From: Alphaproteobacteria bacterium
Lineage (GTDB): Bacteria > Pseudomonadota > Alphaproteobacteria > Oceanibaculales > Oceanibaculaceae
Assembly (NCBI GenBank): GCA_018823745.1
Contig: JAHJHR010000017.1
Span: 186,001-250,000, forward strand
DNA: 64,000 bases
Direction of reading: 5' to 3'
Shown here: positions 50,822 to 59,010 of the stretch, one piece after another
Position numbering within the stretch: the first letter of the stretch is position 1
Layout of the letters: every line of letters begins with the position of its first letter
The notes under the pieces: generated by a model
Told to the model about the DNA's origin: nothing
The model's database searches: none
Seen by the model: only the letters and a program-made list of their open reading frames with translations
Made by a program: the position numbers and the translations under genes

Positions 50822-51609
50822 GCGGATGTCTCCCCAAGCCCTTCCAGGGCGCGGCGCATGGCCGTCTTGTAGAGTTGGCGGGCGGCGGGCGCGTGATCGG
50901 CCAGCCGGGAATCGATCTCGGCCAGCGCGGCCTCGACGCTGCGTGCCTCCAGCAGGATCGGCGTCACCTCGATGGCGCCGCAGACGATGCGAAACACGCC
51001 GCGGTCCGGGTCGCTGACCACGGCGCCGATGGCCTTGGCGAATTCGCCGGTCTTGCGACAGATCTTGTAATAGGCCCAGCGCGCCGAGGGTGACAGGCGC
51101 GGCACCGACACGCCGGTGATCAGATCGCCGGCCTCCAGCACGGTGGTGAAGCCGCCCAGCATGAAGCGGTCGAGCGGCCAGGCGGTCTCGCCCTTCGCCC
51201 CCTGCACGATCACCCGCGCATCGAGCGCAAGGAGCGCGCTGATCCAGTCCGCCGCCGGATCGGCATGAGCGATGCTGCCGCCAATCGTGCCGCGGTTGCG
51301 CACCGCGCGATAGGCGATGCCGCCGGCGACATGGCGCATCATGCCATTGGTGCCATCCGGCACCGCGCCATCCTCGAAAGCCGCATGCGGCAGCGCCGCG
51401 CCATAGCGAATCGCATCCGGCGCTTCCGATATCTTAAGCAGATCGGCCTGCCTGCGGATATCGACCAGCGCCGCCGGCCGTGCGAGGCGCAGATTCAGCA
51501 TCGGCGTCAGCGACTGGCCGCCGGCAATCGGCTTGGCATCGCCCGACAGGGCGTGCAGGGCGGCGGCCAGATCGGCGGGCTTGTTGTAGTCGAAAGCGGC
51601 GGGCTTCAT
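50818..51609 (-). CDS. Molybdenum hydroxylase FAD subunit (CoxM-like)
   Basis: The FAD-binding medium subunit has 263 residues. AGGQSLTPMLNLRLARPAALVDI and RGTIGGSIAHADPAADW are the two FAD-site motifs. It passes electrons from the iron-sulfur subunit to an acceptor. It is encoded between the CoxL-like and CoxS-CoxG genes with 4-base overlaps on both sides. Confidence 0.9.
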   Translation of the reverse strand: MKPAAFDYNKPADLAAALHALSGDAKPIAGGQSLTPMLNLRLARPAALVDIRRQADLLKISEAPDAIRYGAALPHAAFEDGAVPDGTNGMMRHVAGGIAYRAVRNRGTIGGSIAHADPAADWISALLALDARVIVQGAKGETAWPLDRFMLGGFTTVLEAGDLITGVSVPRLSPSARWAYYKICRKTGEFAKAIGAVVSDPDRGVFRIVCGAIEVTPILLEARSVEAALAEIDSRLADHAPAARQLYKTAMRRALEGLGETSA

Positions 51610-53969
51610 TCGGCGGCCTGCTTCGGTTGGGCAGCGAAAATCGCGTTCAGGATGCGCTCGGGCGTGGCCGGTATCTGGCCGATTTCCGCCCCCAGTTCCT
51701 GCAGGGCGTCGTTGATCGCGTTCACGATGGCCCCGGCGGGGGCAATCGCCCCGCCCTCGCCCACGCCCTTGATGCCATGCGCCGAATAGGGCGACAGCGT
51801 CTCCATATGGCCGATGCGGAAACCGGGCAGTTCGGTCGGGCCGGGCAGCAGATAGTCGATCAGCGTCGAAGCCAAAGGCTGGCCAGAGGAATCATACGGG
51901 CTCTCCTCGAACAGCGCGGTGCCGATGCCCTGCGCCGCCCCGCCATAGGCCTGGCCCTCGACGATCATCGGGTTCACCATCTGCCCGCAATCCTCGACGA
52001 TGACGTAATCCAGGATTTCGACCATGCCGGTGTCCGGATCGACGGCGACCAGCGCCGCATGGGTGGCATAGGAGAACACCCCGCTATCGACATCCGGCTT
52101 ATAACCCTGCGTGACCTCCAGCCCGTTGGTGTCGATATCTTCCGGCAGCGTCTCGGGCCGCAGATACCAGGCCTTGCCGATATCCGCGAAGGACAGGCTG
52201 GCCTCCCCGGCATGGATGCGCCCCTGCCGGAAGTCCACATCCTCTGGCTTGCACTGCATCAGATGGGCAGCCAGCCGCTTCACCCGCCCGGCCAGTTCGG
52301 TCGCTGATTTCGACACCGCACCACCGGCCATGACCATGCCGCGCGAGGCATAGGCGCCAGTGGAATAGGGCGTCGAGGCGGTATCGCCCAGCTTCACCGC
52401 GATATCCTTCAGCGGTATGCCCAGCGCCTGGTTGGCGACCTGCGCCAGCGTTGTTTCCAGCCCCTGGCCGATGGTGTGGATGCCGGCGCGCACCTCCAGC
52501 GTGCCGTCGGCCAGCAGCTTCACCGTCGCCTGCTCGAAGCCCGGCACCAGCGGCAGGCCCCAGGCGGCGAACACCTTGGTGCCATGCGCCGATTGCTCGG
52601 TGTAGGTGGAGAAGCCAACGCCAATGCGCCGTCCGTCCGGCTCGCGGCCCTTCTGGCGTTCGCGGATCGCGGCCAGACCGATCATCTCCCGCGCCTTCGC
52701 CAGGCTGCCGGGATAATCGCCGGAATCGTAATGCTTGTTGGTGACGTTGGTGTAGGGCATCTGCGCCGCCTGCACCAGATTCTCGGCCCGCACATCCGCC
52801 GGGTCGCGGCCCACGGCGCGGGCAATCGCGTCGATGGTCAGCTCGATGGCGAAGCACACGCCGGGCCGCGCCACGCCGCGATAGGGCGCGAAGGGCGGCT
52901 TGTTGGTCGCCACCGAATATGTCCGCGCCCGGTAGGCGCGGAAATCGTAGGGCCCGGGCAGATTACCGCCGGCCTGCGCCGCCTCCAGGCAGGCCGAGAA
53001 CGGCCAGACCGAATAGGCGCCGATATCGACATTGATCTCCGCATCCAGCCCCAGCAGCCGGCCACGTTCGTCGGCATAGGCGGTGACCTTGTAGTGATGC
53101 TGGCGGGCATTGGCGCCGGCCGTCAAATGCTCGCGCCGGTCCTCGACCCAGCGATAGGCCCCCTTGCGCGTCATGGCGAGCCAGGCGACCGCCACCTCCT
53201 CCGGCTGCAGCAGGCATTTATAGCCGAAGCCGCCACCGACATCGGGCGGGCTGACGCGGAGGCGCGACTGGTCGAGGCCCAGGCATTCCGACAGGCCGGT
53301 GCGGATCAGATGCGGCACCTGTGTCGAGGTGATGACAACCAGCTGGTCGGCCTGGAAATCCCAGTAGGCGACGAGGCCCTTGCCTTCCATCGGGTGCATG
53401 CATTGCCGGGCGGTGCGGTATTCCCGCACCACCTTCACCGGCGCGGTTTTCGCCACCTCGTCAATGCCGCTGTCGAAATTGGTGACGAGGCAGAGGTTGT
53501 CGCCCCATTCCTCATGCACCAGCGCGGAATCAGCCGCCTTGCCGGCTTCGCTGTCGGTGACGGCCGGCAGCTCCTCGATATCGAAAGTCACCGCCTCGGT
53601 CAGGTCTTCCGCCTCGGCCCGGCTGGCGGCAACGCACATGGCCAGCGCCTCGCCGACATAGCGCACTTTTTCATGCGCCAGCGGATGATAGGAGGACAGC
53701 TTGTAGCCCGGCATGGTGGACCGGGTGATGATCGGCGTCACCGCCGAGGCCATGTCAGACCAGAAAAACACCGCCGCCTCCTGGCCCTGCGGCTTGGCGA
53801 GGCTGCGGATATGGCCATGCGCAATGGGGCTGCGCAGGAAGGCAACCTCCTGCAGGCCCTGAATCTGGATGTCGCCGACGAAACGGCCGCGTCCCATCAG
53901 ATGGCGGGCATCCTCCTTGCGGCGCACCCGCGCGCCGATGCCCTCACCCTCAACCACCGTAGAGGCCAT
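51606..53969 (-). CDS. Molybdenum hydroxylase large subunit (CoxL/xanthine dehydrogenase family)
   Basis: This molybdopterin-cytosine-dinucleotide-type subunit has 787 residues. The active-site loop reads PYRGVARPG at 362-370, not the AYRCSFR of true CO dehydrogenase, so it should hydroxylate an organic substrate. The C-terminal KGVGEGGAIAPAGAI carries the catalytic Glu. DVGGGFGYK is the first Mo-cofactor motif. It is the first gene of a three-gene operon; a shared 10-base word and a TTGACA box lie upstream. The substrate is unknown; a nitrogen heterocycle or aromatic aldehyde would be typical. Confidence 0.88.
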   Translation of the reverse strand: MASTVVEGEGIGARVRRKEDARHLMGRGRFVGDIQIQGLQEVAFLRSPIAHGHIRSLAKPQGQEAAVFFWSDMASAVTPIITRSTMPGYKLSSYHPLAHEKVRYVGEALAMCVAASRAEAEDLTEAVTFDIEELPAVTDSEAGKAADSALVHEEWGDNLCLVTNFDSGIDEVAKTAPVKVVREYRTARQCMHPMEGKGLVAYWDFQADQLVVITSTQVPHLIRTGLSECLGLDQSRLRVSPPDVGGGFGYKCLLQPEEVAVAWLAMTRKGAYRWVEDRREHLTAGANARQHHYKVTAYADERGRLLGLDAEINVDIGAYSVWPFSACLEAAQAGGNLPGPYDFRAYRARTYSVATNKPPFAPYRGVARPGVCFAIELTIDAIARAVGRDPADVRAENLVQAAQMPYTNVTNKHYDSGDYPGSLAKAREMIGLAAIRERQKGREPDGRRIGVGFSTYTEQSAHGTKVFAAWGLPLVPGFEQATVKLLADGTLEVRAGIHTIGQGLETTLAQVANQALGIPLKDIAVKLGDTASTPYSTGAYASRGMVMAGGAVSKSATELAGRVKRLAAHLMQCKPEDVDFRQGRIHAGEASLSFADIGKAWYLRPETLPEDIDTNGLEVTQGYKPDVDSGVFSYATHAALVAVDPDTGMVEILDYVIVEDCGQMVNPMIVEGQAYGGAAQGIGTALFEESPYDSSGQPLASTLIDYLLPGPTELPGFRIGHMETLSPYSAHGIKGVGEGGAIAPAGAIVNAINDALQELGAEIGQIPATPERILNAIFAAQPKQAAE

Positions 53970-54033
53970 GCCGTCCCCCTGTCTGCGCGCCCATGGACGT
54001 AATGCCTATGGGCGGAGCTCGAAAAAATATGTA

Positions 54034-54043
54034 GGTATGCTGA
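54034..54043 (-). promoter_or_regulatory. TCAGCATACC word before the molybdenum hydroxylase operon
   Basis: On the minus strand, AGTCAGCATACC matches AGTCAGTATACC before the ABM-like gene in 11 of 12 bases. A consensus -35 (TTGACA, 54060-54065) lies 20 bases upstream of CATACC, longer than ideal. It may be a regulator site overlapping the promoter. Confidence 0.4.
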
Positions 54044-54123
54044 CTTTCAGACTGCCGGGTGTCAATCGGCTCAAGAGCCTGAATAACAAGCTTTCTGGAT
54101 AGCCAAGACCGGACAAAACCGGC

Positions 54124-54723
54124 ATGCTGTCGGCAGGAATGCAGGACAATCCGGGTGATTTTCCCCAGGCCCGGAAAATGGGAGAAGAACCCTTGGCGGT
54201 TGAGACGAAACGCCTGGATGACACGGCCGGCCCAGACGGGAACGGCAACGAGAACAGCCTGATCATGTCGCGCATGCCGCTCTGGGCGCGGCCCGGCTAT
54301 CTGGTCCGCCGGCTGCATCAGATCCATTACGCGCTGTTCTTCGAGGAATGCGCCGCTTTCGACATGACGCCGGTGCAATACGGGCTGGTCACGACGCTGG
54401 CGCAGAATCCCGATATGGACCAGAACTCGCTGGGCCGCGAACTGGGCATCGACCGTACCAATGTCGCCGATGTGCTGAACCGGCTGGCGAAGCGCGGGCT
54501 GGTGGAGCGCGAGCGCAGCACGACCGACCGCCGCATGGTGCTGTGGCGCCTGACGCCCGAGGGCGAGAAGGTCACGGCGGATATGTACGAGGCGATGCAG
54601 CGCGCTCAGGTGAAGCTGATGGACCCGCTGCGCCCCGAAGAACGCAATGCCTTCATCACCATGCTGATGCGTCTGGTCGACGGCAACAACCACCTCGGCC
54701 GCTCGATCTTCCGGCCGAGCTGA
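54124..54723 (+). CDS. MarR-family transcriptional regulator
   Basis: The winged-helix core (about residues 50-190) reads VQYGLVTTLAQNPDMDQNSLGRELGIDRTNVADVLNRLAKRGLVERERSTTDRRM, the typical MarR recognition and wing region. The start is uncertain: ATG 54124 gives 199 residues with an atypical N-terminal 45, and no candidate start (54124, 54139, 54178, 54265) has a clear ribosome site. It lies between the molybdenum hydroxylase operon and the oxygenase genes, so it is the likely local repressor. MarR proteins often sense aromatic acids. Confidence 0.85.
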   Translation: MLSAGMQDNPGDFPQARKMGEEPLAVETKRLDDTAGPDGNGNENSLIMSRMPLWARPGYLVRRLHQIHYALFFEECAAFDMTPVQYGLVTTLAQNPDMDQNSLGRELGIDRTNVADVLNRLAKRGLVERERSTTDRRMVLWRLTPEGEKVTADMYEAMQRAQVKLMDPLRPEERNAFITMLMRLVDGNNHLGRSIFRPS

Positions 54724-54781
54724 GGAGCCGCCTCTTCCTTTGTCGTGCTCTGGCTTGTTTTTCACCTCGGCTGCCGCGCCG

Positions 54782-55306
54782 TCACACCGGGTAGACGACG
54801 GAATTGTCGATCAGCAGATTGTCGTAGACCGCCCGGCGTTCCTTCAGCTTCAGCGCGCCATCGCCCCGCACGAAAACATCGTAATAGGTGCCGACCTGGT
54901 GCAGCTTCGCCTCGGGCCGGTCGAACAGCGTCTGCAGCAGCAGGTAATTCGCGGTGGCGACGATCTCACCATTGGCGCGATTCTCGACGACCCGGGTATT
55001 GGCGATGAAATGGCGCATGTAGCGCGGTGCGAACATCGCCGTATTCTCGATGGCGAAGATGCGGTCGCGCAGCATGCCCTTGCCCTCGCAATAGACCAGG
55101 CCGACCGGCAGGCCGGCATTATGGTTCTCGCGCGCGGTGATGACGTAGAGCGCCTCCTCGGCGAAGAAATCCGGCCAGTCCGAAAGCGGGCCGTTATCCA
55201 GCGCCTCGGCATAGGCGGCATTGAATTCCTCGATCTCCTGGCGCAACAGCAGCCGGTCGAGCATCTCGTCGCTTTTGCTCGGAGTCTTCAGGGAGGTAAT
55301 GGTCAT
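54782..55306 (-). CDS. Aromatic-ring-hydroxylating dioxygenase beta subunit
   Basis: This small non-catalytic subunit (174 residues) of a Rieske oxygenase has the family pattern RQEIEEFNAAYAEALDN then WPDFFAEEALYVI and ENTAMFAPRYMRH. It follows the fused oxygenase gene by 10 bases on the same strand and should form an alpha-beta complex with its C-terminal half. The beta/alpha pairing places the enzyme with hydroxylases of benzoate, anthranilate, salicylate or similar acids; the substrate is open. Confidence 0.92.
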   Translation of the reverse strand: MTITSLKTPSKSDEMLDRLLLRQEIEEFNAAYAEALDNGPLSDWPDFFAEEALYVITARENHNAGLPVGLVYCEGKGMLRDRIFAIENTAMFAPRYMRHFIANTRVVENRANGEIVATANYLLLQTLFDRPEAKLHQVGTYYDVFVRGDGALKLKERRAVYDNLLIDNSVVYPV

Positions 55307-55316
55307 GTCCGTCTCC

Positions 55317-58157
55317 TTAAACCCCGATCACGCCGCGCCAGTGCTTGTACATCGCCCGGATCGCCGATTCAGAGATCAGCGTATCGGCCGTGCCGGCCGG
55401 GGTGCCGGGGTCGAGGGCGACCAGATGCTGGCCGTTCGGCACGTTCTTCATACCGTCCTGCACGAATTTGATCGCCTCGTTATCTTCCAGCCCCAGAAAG
55501 CCGGCGGGGCCCATCAGATTGCCCTGGCGCAGGCGGTGGCGCGTCATCTCCTCGTCATCGCCCTCGAAGCCGAACATGGTCCAGATCATGGTGAACTGGT
55601 TCGGCCCTTCCGGCACGATATGGCGCACGCCCAGCGTGTTCATCTCACGCTGCACGATCAGGTTCGGCCAGATGGTCGACATTGTGACTGACCAGGGCGA
55701 ATCGAACTCCGGCTTGAAATCCATGAAGCGCGGCTCTTCCAGGACCATGCCTTCCTTGTAGGCGCGCATTTCCTTCTTGGAATCATCACTGACCACGGTC
55801 TTCTCCGATTTGGCGGAGCACATCGCACCGTGGCGGCCGCTCTCGTCGCACAGCATCAGCGATTTGTTGCCCGCGACCAGCAGCCCGAAGGTGACCAGGA
55901 AGGTGTGCAGCAGCGTGGCGTGGTACGGGTCCTTCAGATTCTCGTGATAGAGCTTCCAGTTGCCCGGCAGCGTGTTGCGGTAATAGCCCAGAATGACCAG
56001 CTTGCGGCCGTCGAAGGTCGCGTCGAATTCACGCGTCATCTCCGGACCGAGATAGGTGTCGAACGGCTCCATATCATCGGCATAGGAGGCGAAGATGACA
56101 CCGCCGCGCGTGGTGACGGACAGCTTGCGGGGGCGATGGTCGGCCTGGTTAAAATCCTTCGGCATGCCGCCCTTGCCGTCGACGCCGCGACGGAACGGGA
56201 TGCCGGCCAGATTGCCCTGCAGATCGTAGGTCCACTGGTGATAGGGGCAGACGAACTCCGTCGCATTGCCGCGCAGCTCGCGGCAGAACTCGGCGGCGCG
56301 GTGCGAGCAGCGATTCTCGAACACGTTGATGCCGCCCTGCTCGTCGCGCGACACCACAACCGGGATCGGCCCGACATAGGAGCGCAGATAGTCGCCGGTA
56401 TTGGGAATCTCGGCTTCCAGCCCGACATAGTTCCAGGTCCGGCCCTTGAAGATCTTCTCGACCTCCAGGCCATAGATATGATCATCGGTATAGACCCAGT
56501 CGGGCACGCGGGTCAGGCCATCGGCCGGCCAGACATAGTCCTTCGCCGGCTTTTCTGCCGATTCCGGCACGCTTTCCAGGCTGCGCTCATACCCCATGGA
56601 ACTCTCCTTCTTCTCGTCGAGCCAGCGCAGGCCGGTCAGGCCGATGCTGGGGTCCTCGCCTGCCTCGAAACGGCGGCGGGCAATACGGAATGTCTGGGCA
56701 TCACCGAAGATGATGGCGGAGGCGATGCGGCCATCGCGCTCGGTCAGATAGACCGATTCAGGCTGGCCGATCTCGCCCTGCACCGCGACACGGTCACCGG
56801 CCTGGGGAATGCCGACCATCTGGATATTCAGCCCGAATTGATCGGTCCAGAACCAGGGCTGCTCGGCCGGTTGTGCCGGCCGGCCCAGCATGGCCAGGGC
56901 GGCGGCACGTCCCTGCGCCTCGGCATTGGCCCAGCTTTCCAGGCGGATGCGGGCACCACCGACAGGATGCGGATAAAGCGCGCAATCGCCGGCGGCGAAG
57001 ATATCGGGATCGGAACTGCGGCAGGACTCGTCGATCAGGATGCCGCCCGCGACGGTCAGCCCGGCGGCTTCCGCCAACTCGGTATTGGCGACCGCGCCAA
57101 TGCCGGCCACAACCAGATCGGCAATGATCTCGCTGCCATCCGTGAAGGCGATGCGCGTACCCACGCCGTTGCGGCGGATGGCGGACACGCCGGTATTCAG
57201 GCGGAAGGCGACACCCTTCGATTCGGCCAGATTCTGGAAGGCCTGCCCCAGTGCGGCCGGCAGAATGCGCGACATCAGCGCCGGCTCGCGCTCGATGACG
57301 GTGACGGCGATCCCCCGGGCACGCGCCACGGAGGCGATTTCCAGCCCGATAAAGCCGCCGCCGATAACCGCGACATGGCGCGCCGTCTTCAGCGCCGTCC
57401 CGATGCCCTGCGCGTCTTCCAGGCTGCGCAGATACATCACCCCCTCGCCGCCGCCCGGCAGGCGGCGCGCACGGGCGCCGGTGGCGATCAGCAGTCGGTC
57501 ATAGGGCAGGCTTTCACCGGTCGACAGATGCACAGTCTTGTCAGTACGGTCGATGGCGCCAGCGCGCGTGCCGGTGCGGAGATCAATATCCAGAGCGGCG
57601 AATTCGGCCGGCTTCAGCACATGGCAATCAGCCAGAACCGCCTTGCCCAGCAGGATATCCTTGGACAGCGGCGGACGCTCATAGGGCGGGTGCATTTCCT
57701 CGGCGATCATCACAATGCGCCCGGCAAAGCCCTCGCCACGCAGATGCTGCGCCGCCCGGCAGCCGGCCTGGCCGCCACCGAGAATGACAAAACACCGGTC
57801 ATCTGGCGCCGCCGCAACAGCCTGTTCGGGTGCCGGAGCGATGGCGGCCGTGTCGAGATCGACCAGAATATCGTCGCCCTCGCGTTTCACCGCATAGGTC
57901 GCCAGCCTGCCGGTAACCGGCGCGCATTGCGCTTCACCAGTGCGGATATCGAACTGCCCCTGATGCAGCGGGCATTCGATGCAGCCATCCTCAACATAGC
58001 CATCCGATAGGAAGGCGAATTGATGGGTGCAGATATTGTGGGTGGCCAGAATCTCGCCATCGAGGAAATACAGCGCCACCGGCGTGCCGGCGACATCGAC
58101 GCCGATCACCCCGCCCTCTTTCAGATCCCGAAACGATGCTGCGCGCAGCCAGCTCAT
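55317..58157 (-). CDS. Fused Rieske ferredoxin, FAD ferredoxin reductase and ring-hydroxylating oxygenase alpha subunit
   Basis: One 946-residue frame contains a whole Rieske oxygenase electron chain. Residues 1-105 are a Rieske ferredoxin (Cys43, His45, Cys62, His65). About 120-515 is an FAD/NADH reductase (GGGQAG at 127-132 for FAD, GGGFIG at 266-271 for NADH). From Met521 comes the oxygenase alpha subunit: Rieske ligands Cys617, His619, Cys637, His640 and catalytic-iron ligands His746 and His751 after Asp743 (NLKDPYHATLLH). Met521 is preceded by AAGGAGA at correct spacing, so a separate 426-residue alpha subunit could also be made. The beta subunit gene follows. Each module is unambiguous; the three-in-one join is the odd point. 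Confidence 0.93.
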   Translation of the reverse strand: MSWLRAASFRDLKEGGVIGVDVAGTPVALYFLDGEILATHNICTHQFAFLSDGYVEDGCIECPLHQGQFDIRTGEAQCAPVTGRLATYAVKREGDDILVDLDTAAIAPAPEQAVAAAPDDRCFVILGGGQAGCRAAQHLRGEGFAGRIVMIAEEMHPPYERPPLSKDILLGKAVLADCHVLKPAEFAALDIDLRTGTRAGAIDRTDKTVHLSTGESLPYDRLLIATGARARRLPGGGEGVMYLRSLEDAQGIGTALKTARHVAVIGGGFIGLEIASVARARGIAVTVIEREPALMSRILPAALGQAFQNLAESKGVAFRLNTGVSAIRRNGVGTRIAFTDGSEIIADLVVAGIGAVANTELAEAAGLTVAGGILIDESCRSSDPDIFAAGDCALYPHPVGGARIRLESWANAEAQGRAAALAMLGRPAQPAEQPWFWTDQFGLNIQMVGIPQAGDRVAVQGEIGQPESVYLTERDGRIASAIIFGDAQTFRIARRRFEAGEDPSIGLTGLRWLDEKKESSMGYERSLESVPESAEKPAKDYVWPADGLTRVPDWVYTDDHIYGLEVEKIFKGRTWNYVGLEAEIPNTGDYLRSYVGPIPVVVSRDEQGGINVFENRCSHRAAEFCRELRGNATEFVCPYHQWTYDLQGNLAGIPFRRGVDGKGGMPKDFNQADHRPRKLSVTTRGGVIFASYADDMEPFDTYLGPEMTREFDATFDGRKLVILGYYRNTLPGNWKLYHENLKDPYHATLLHTFLVTFGLLVAGNKSLMLCDESGRHGAMCSAKSEKTVVSDDSKKEMRAYKEGMVLEEPRFMDFKPEFDSPWSVTMSTIWPNLIVQREMNTLGVRHIVPEGPNQFTMIWTMFGFEGDDEEMTRHRLRQGNLMGPAGFLGLEDNEAIKFVQDGMKNVPNGQHLVALDPGTPAGTADTLISESAIRAMYKHWRGVIGV
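56595..56611 (-). promoter_or_regulatory. Internal Shine-Dalgarno and ATG at the reductase/oxygenase junction
   Basis: Minus-strand bases AAGGAGAGTTCCATG give a strong ribosome site five to seven bases before an in-frame ATG (codon 521 of the fusion), exactly where the alpha-subunit fold begins. It looks like a retained start of a once separate oxygenase gene and may yield two products. Confidence 0.7.
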
Positions 58158-58187
58158 GATAACGCCTGCTCTGCCGTGGCAATAAGA

Positions 58188-58218
58188 TCAGTATGCCCCG
58201 TATTTTTTAGGCCGACAA
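58188..58218 (-). promoter_or_regulatory. Candidate promoter and TCAGTATGCC word before the oxygenase fusion
   Basis: On the minus strand TTGTCG (58213-58218) and CATACT (58190-58195) are spaced 17 bases, a plausible sigma-70 promoter about 30 bases before the start codon. The -10 box overlaps TCAGTATGCC (58188-58197, plus strand), which matches the words at 54034 and 58336. Confidence 0.45.
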
Positions 58219-58269
58219 GCGACGCTGCAGAAAAATCCTGCGGTTTGCAGCGGAAATAATCTTTCAAAG

Positions 58270-58326
58270 CGATGCAATGCAGCAGATTTTCTGCCTGAAA
58301 TTTGCGCAACCGATCCGATTGCATCG
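58270..58326. promoter_or_regulatory. Perfect 9-base inverted repeat CGATGCAAT / ATTGCATCG in the divergent promoter
   Basis: The arms at 58270-58278 and 58318-58326 are 48 bases apart centre to centre. They lie between the oxygenase fusion (minus) and the ABM-like gene (plus). The spacing of about 4.5 helical turns could suit a looped regulator. No hairpin-terminator features are present. Confidence 0.4.
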
Positions 58327-58335
58327 AAAAGATAG

Positions 58336-58345
58336 TCAGTATACC
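58336..58345 (+). promoter_or_regulatory. TCAGTATACC word before the ABM-like gene
   Basis: AGTCAGTATACC lies about 45 bases before the ATG of the ABM-like gene and differs by one base from the site before the molybdenum hydroxylase. TATACC may itself serve as a -10, with TTGCAT (58319-58324) 15 bases upstream. Confidence 0.4.
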
Positions 58346-58389
58346 GTCATATTAATCGATTGATTGTCAGCAATAAGGAGACTTCACTC

Positions 58390-58761
58390 ATGGCGCAGGA
58401 ACCCTTAGCCACGAAGGGCAATTTCCTTCACATCTACGACTTCCGCATCCAGCCCGGCACCGAAGCCGAATTCATCCGGCTGTTCGAGGAATTCGATTAT
58501 TCCGACGGCAATCCGATGCACAAAAGCTGGGCGCAGGTGAAGGACGGCGTGCTGTGCCGCGATACCGAGGACCCGCTTCGCTTCTTCCTGATCGCCGAAT
58601 GGTCGGACATCAAGGAACATGCCGCGATCCGCAAGATTCTCGCCGAGGAGATCAAGCCGGAATTCATCAAGTTCATCGAAGGCGGCAAATTCGTGCCGAA
58701 ATATGTCGAGGTCGTTTCCTCCACCCCGGAAGAAATCCTCAACAAGGCGGCCGGGGAGTAG
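58390..58761 (+). CDS. ABM-like (antibiotic biosynthesis monooxygenase fold) protein, 123 residues
   Basis: This small ferredoxin-like-fold protein begins at ATG 58390 with AAGGAG ten to fifteen bases upstream. HIYDFRIQPGTEAEFIRLFEEFDYSDGNP and RFFLIAEWSDIKEHAAI follow the strand-helix-strand pattern of ABM-domain proteins, which can oxygenate small phenols without cofactors or act in quinone metabolism. It is divergent from the oxygenase fusion. No catalytic residue can be assigned, so the role is open. Its 3' end overlaps a convergent gene by 23 bases. Confidence 0.75.
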   Translation: MAQEPLATKGNFLHIYDFRIQPGTEAEFIRLFEEFDYSDGNPMHKSWAQVKDGVLCRDTEDPLRFFLIAEWSDIKEHAAIRKILAEEIKPEFIKFIEGGKFVPKYVEVVSSTPEEILNKAAGE

Positions 58762-59002
58762 TCTCCGACGCCAGAACGGCATCGAGCCAGCCGATATCCT
58801 TGCGGGCATCGGCCAGCGCCGCTTCTGCTGTCTGGTAGACCCGGTCGGCGTGATGGCCGATGCTGAACCAGCCCCGGTTATCCTCCGGGTCGCGGCGAAA
58901 TTCGTCGAAGCCATAGCTGCCGTCCGGGCGGCGGAAGATGTCGACGCAGATCGTCTCGCCATGGGCATTGATGGAGCGGACGACCTTGTTGACATGCGCC
59001 AT
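58739..59002 (-). CDS. Small hypothetical protein, 87 residues, last gene of the NMT1-type ABC operon
   Basis: I do not recognise the family. The sequence reads MAHVNKVVRSINAHGETICVDI at the start and RPDGSYGFDEFRRDPEDNRG in the middle, suggesting a compact beta-rich domain. It is 8 bases after the second permease gene, in the same direction, so it is part of the importer operon. The 3' end overlaps the convergent ABM-like gene. Confidence 0.65.
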   Translation of the reverse strand: MAHVNKVVRSINAHGETICVDIFRRPDGSYGFDEFRRDPEDNRGWFSIGHHADRVYQTAEAALADARKDIGWLDAVLASETTPRPPC

Positions 59003-59010
59003 GGCTGGTC

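Noticed and set aside
51606..53969. True aerobic CO dehydrogenase
   Set aside because: The active-site loop is PYRGVARPG and lacks the AYRCSFR loop with the copper-binding Cys. The name fits by homology only.
55830..58010. Plus-strand frame of over 700 codons opposite the oxygenase fusion
   Set aside because: The minus-strand product has complete Rieske and FAD motifs; the plus frame is low-complexity and starts within the coding region.
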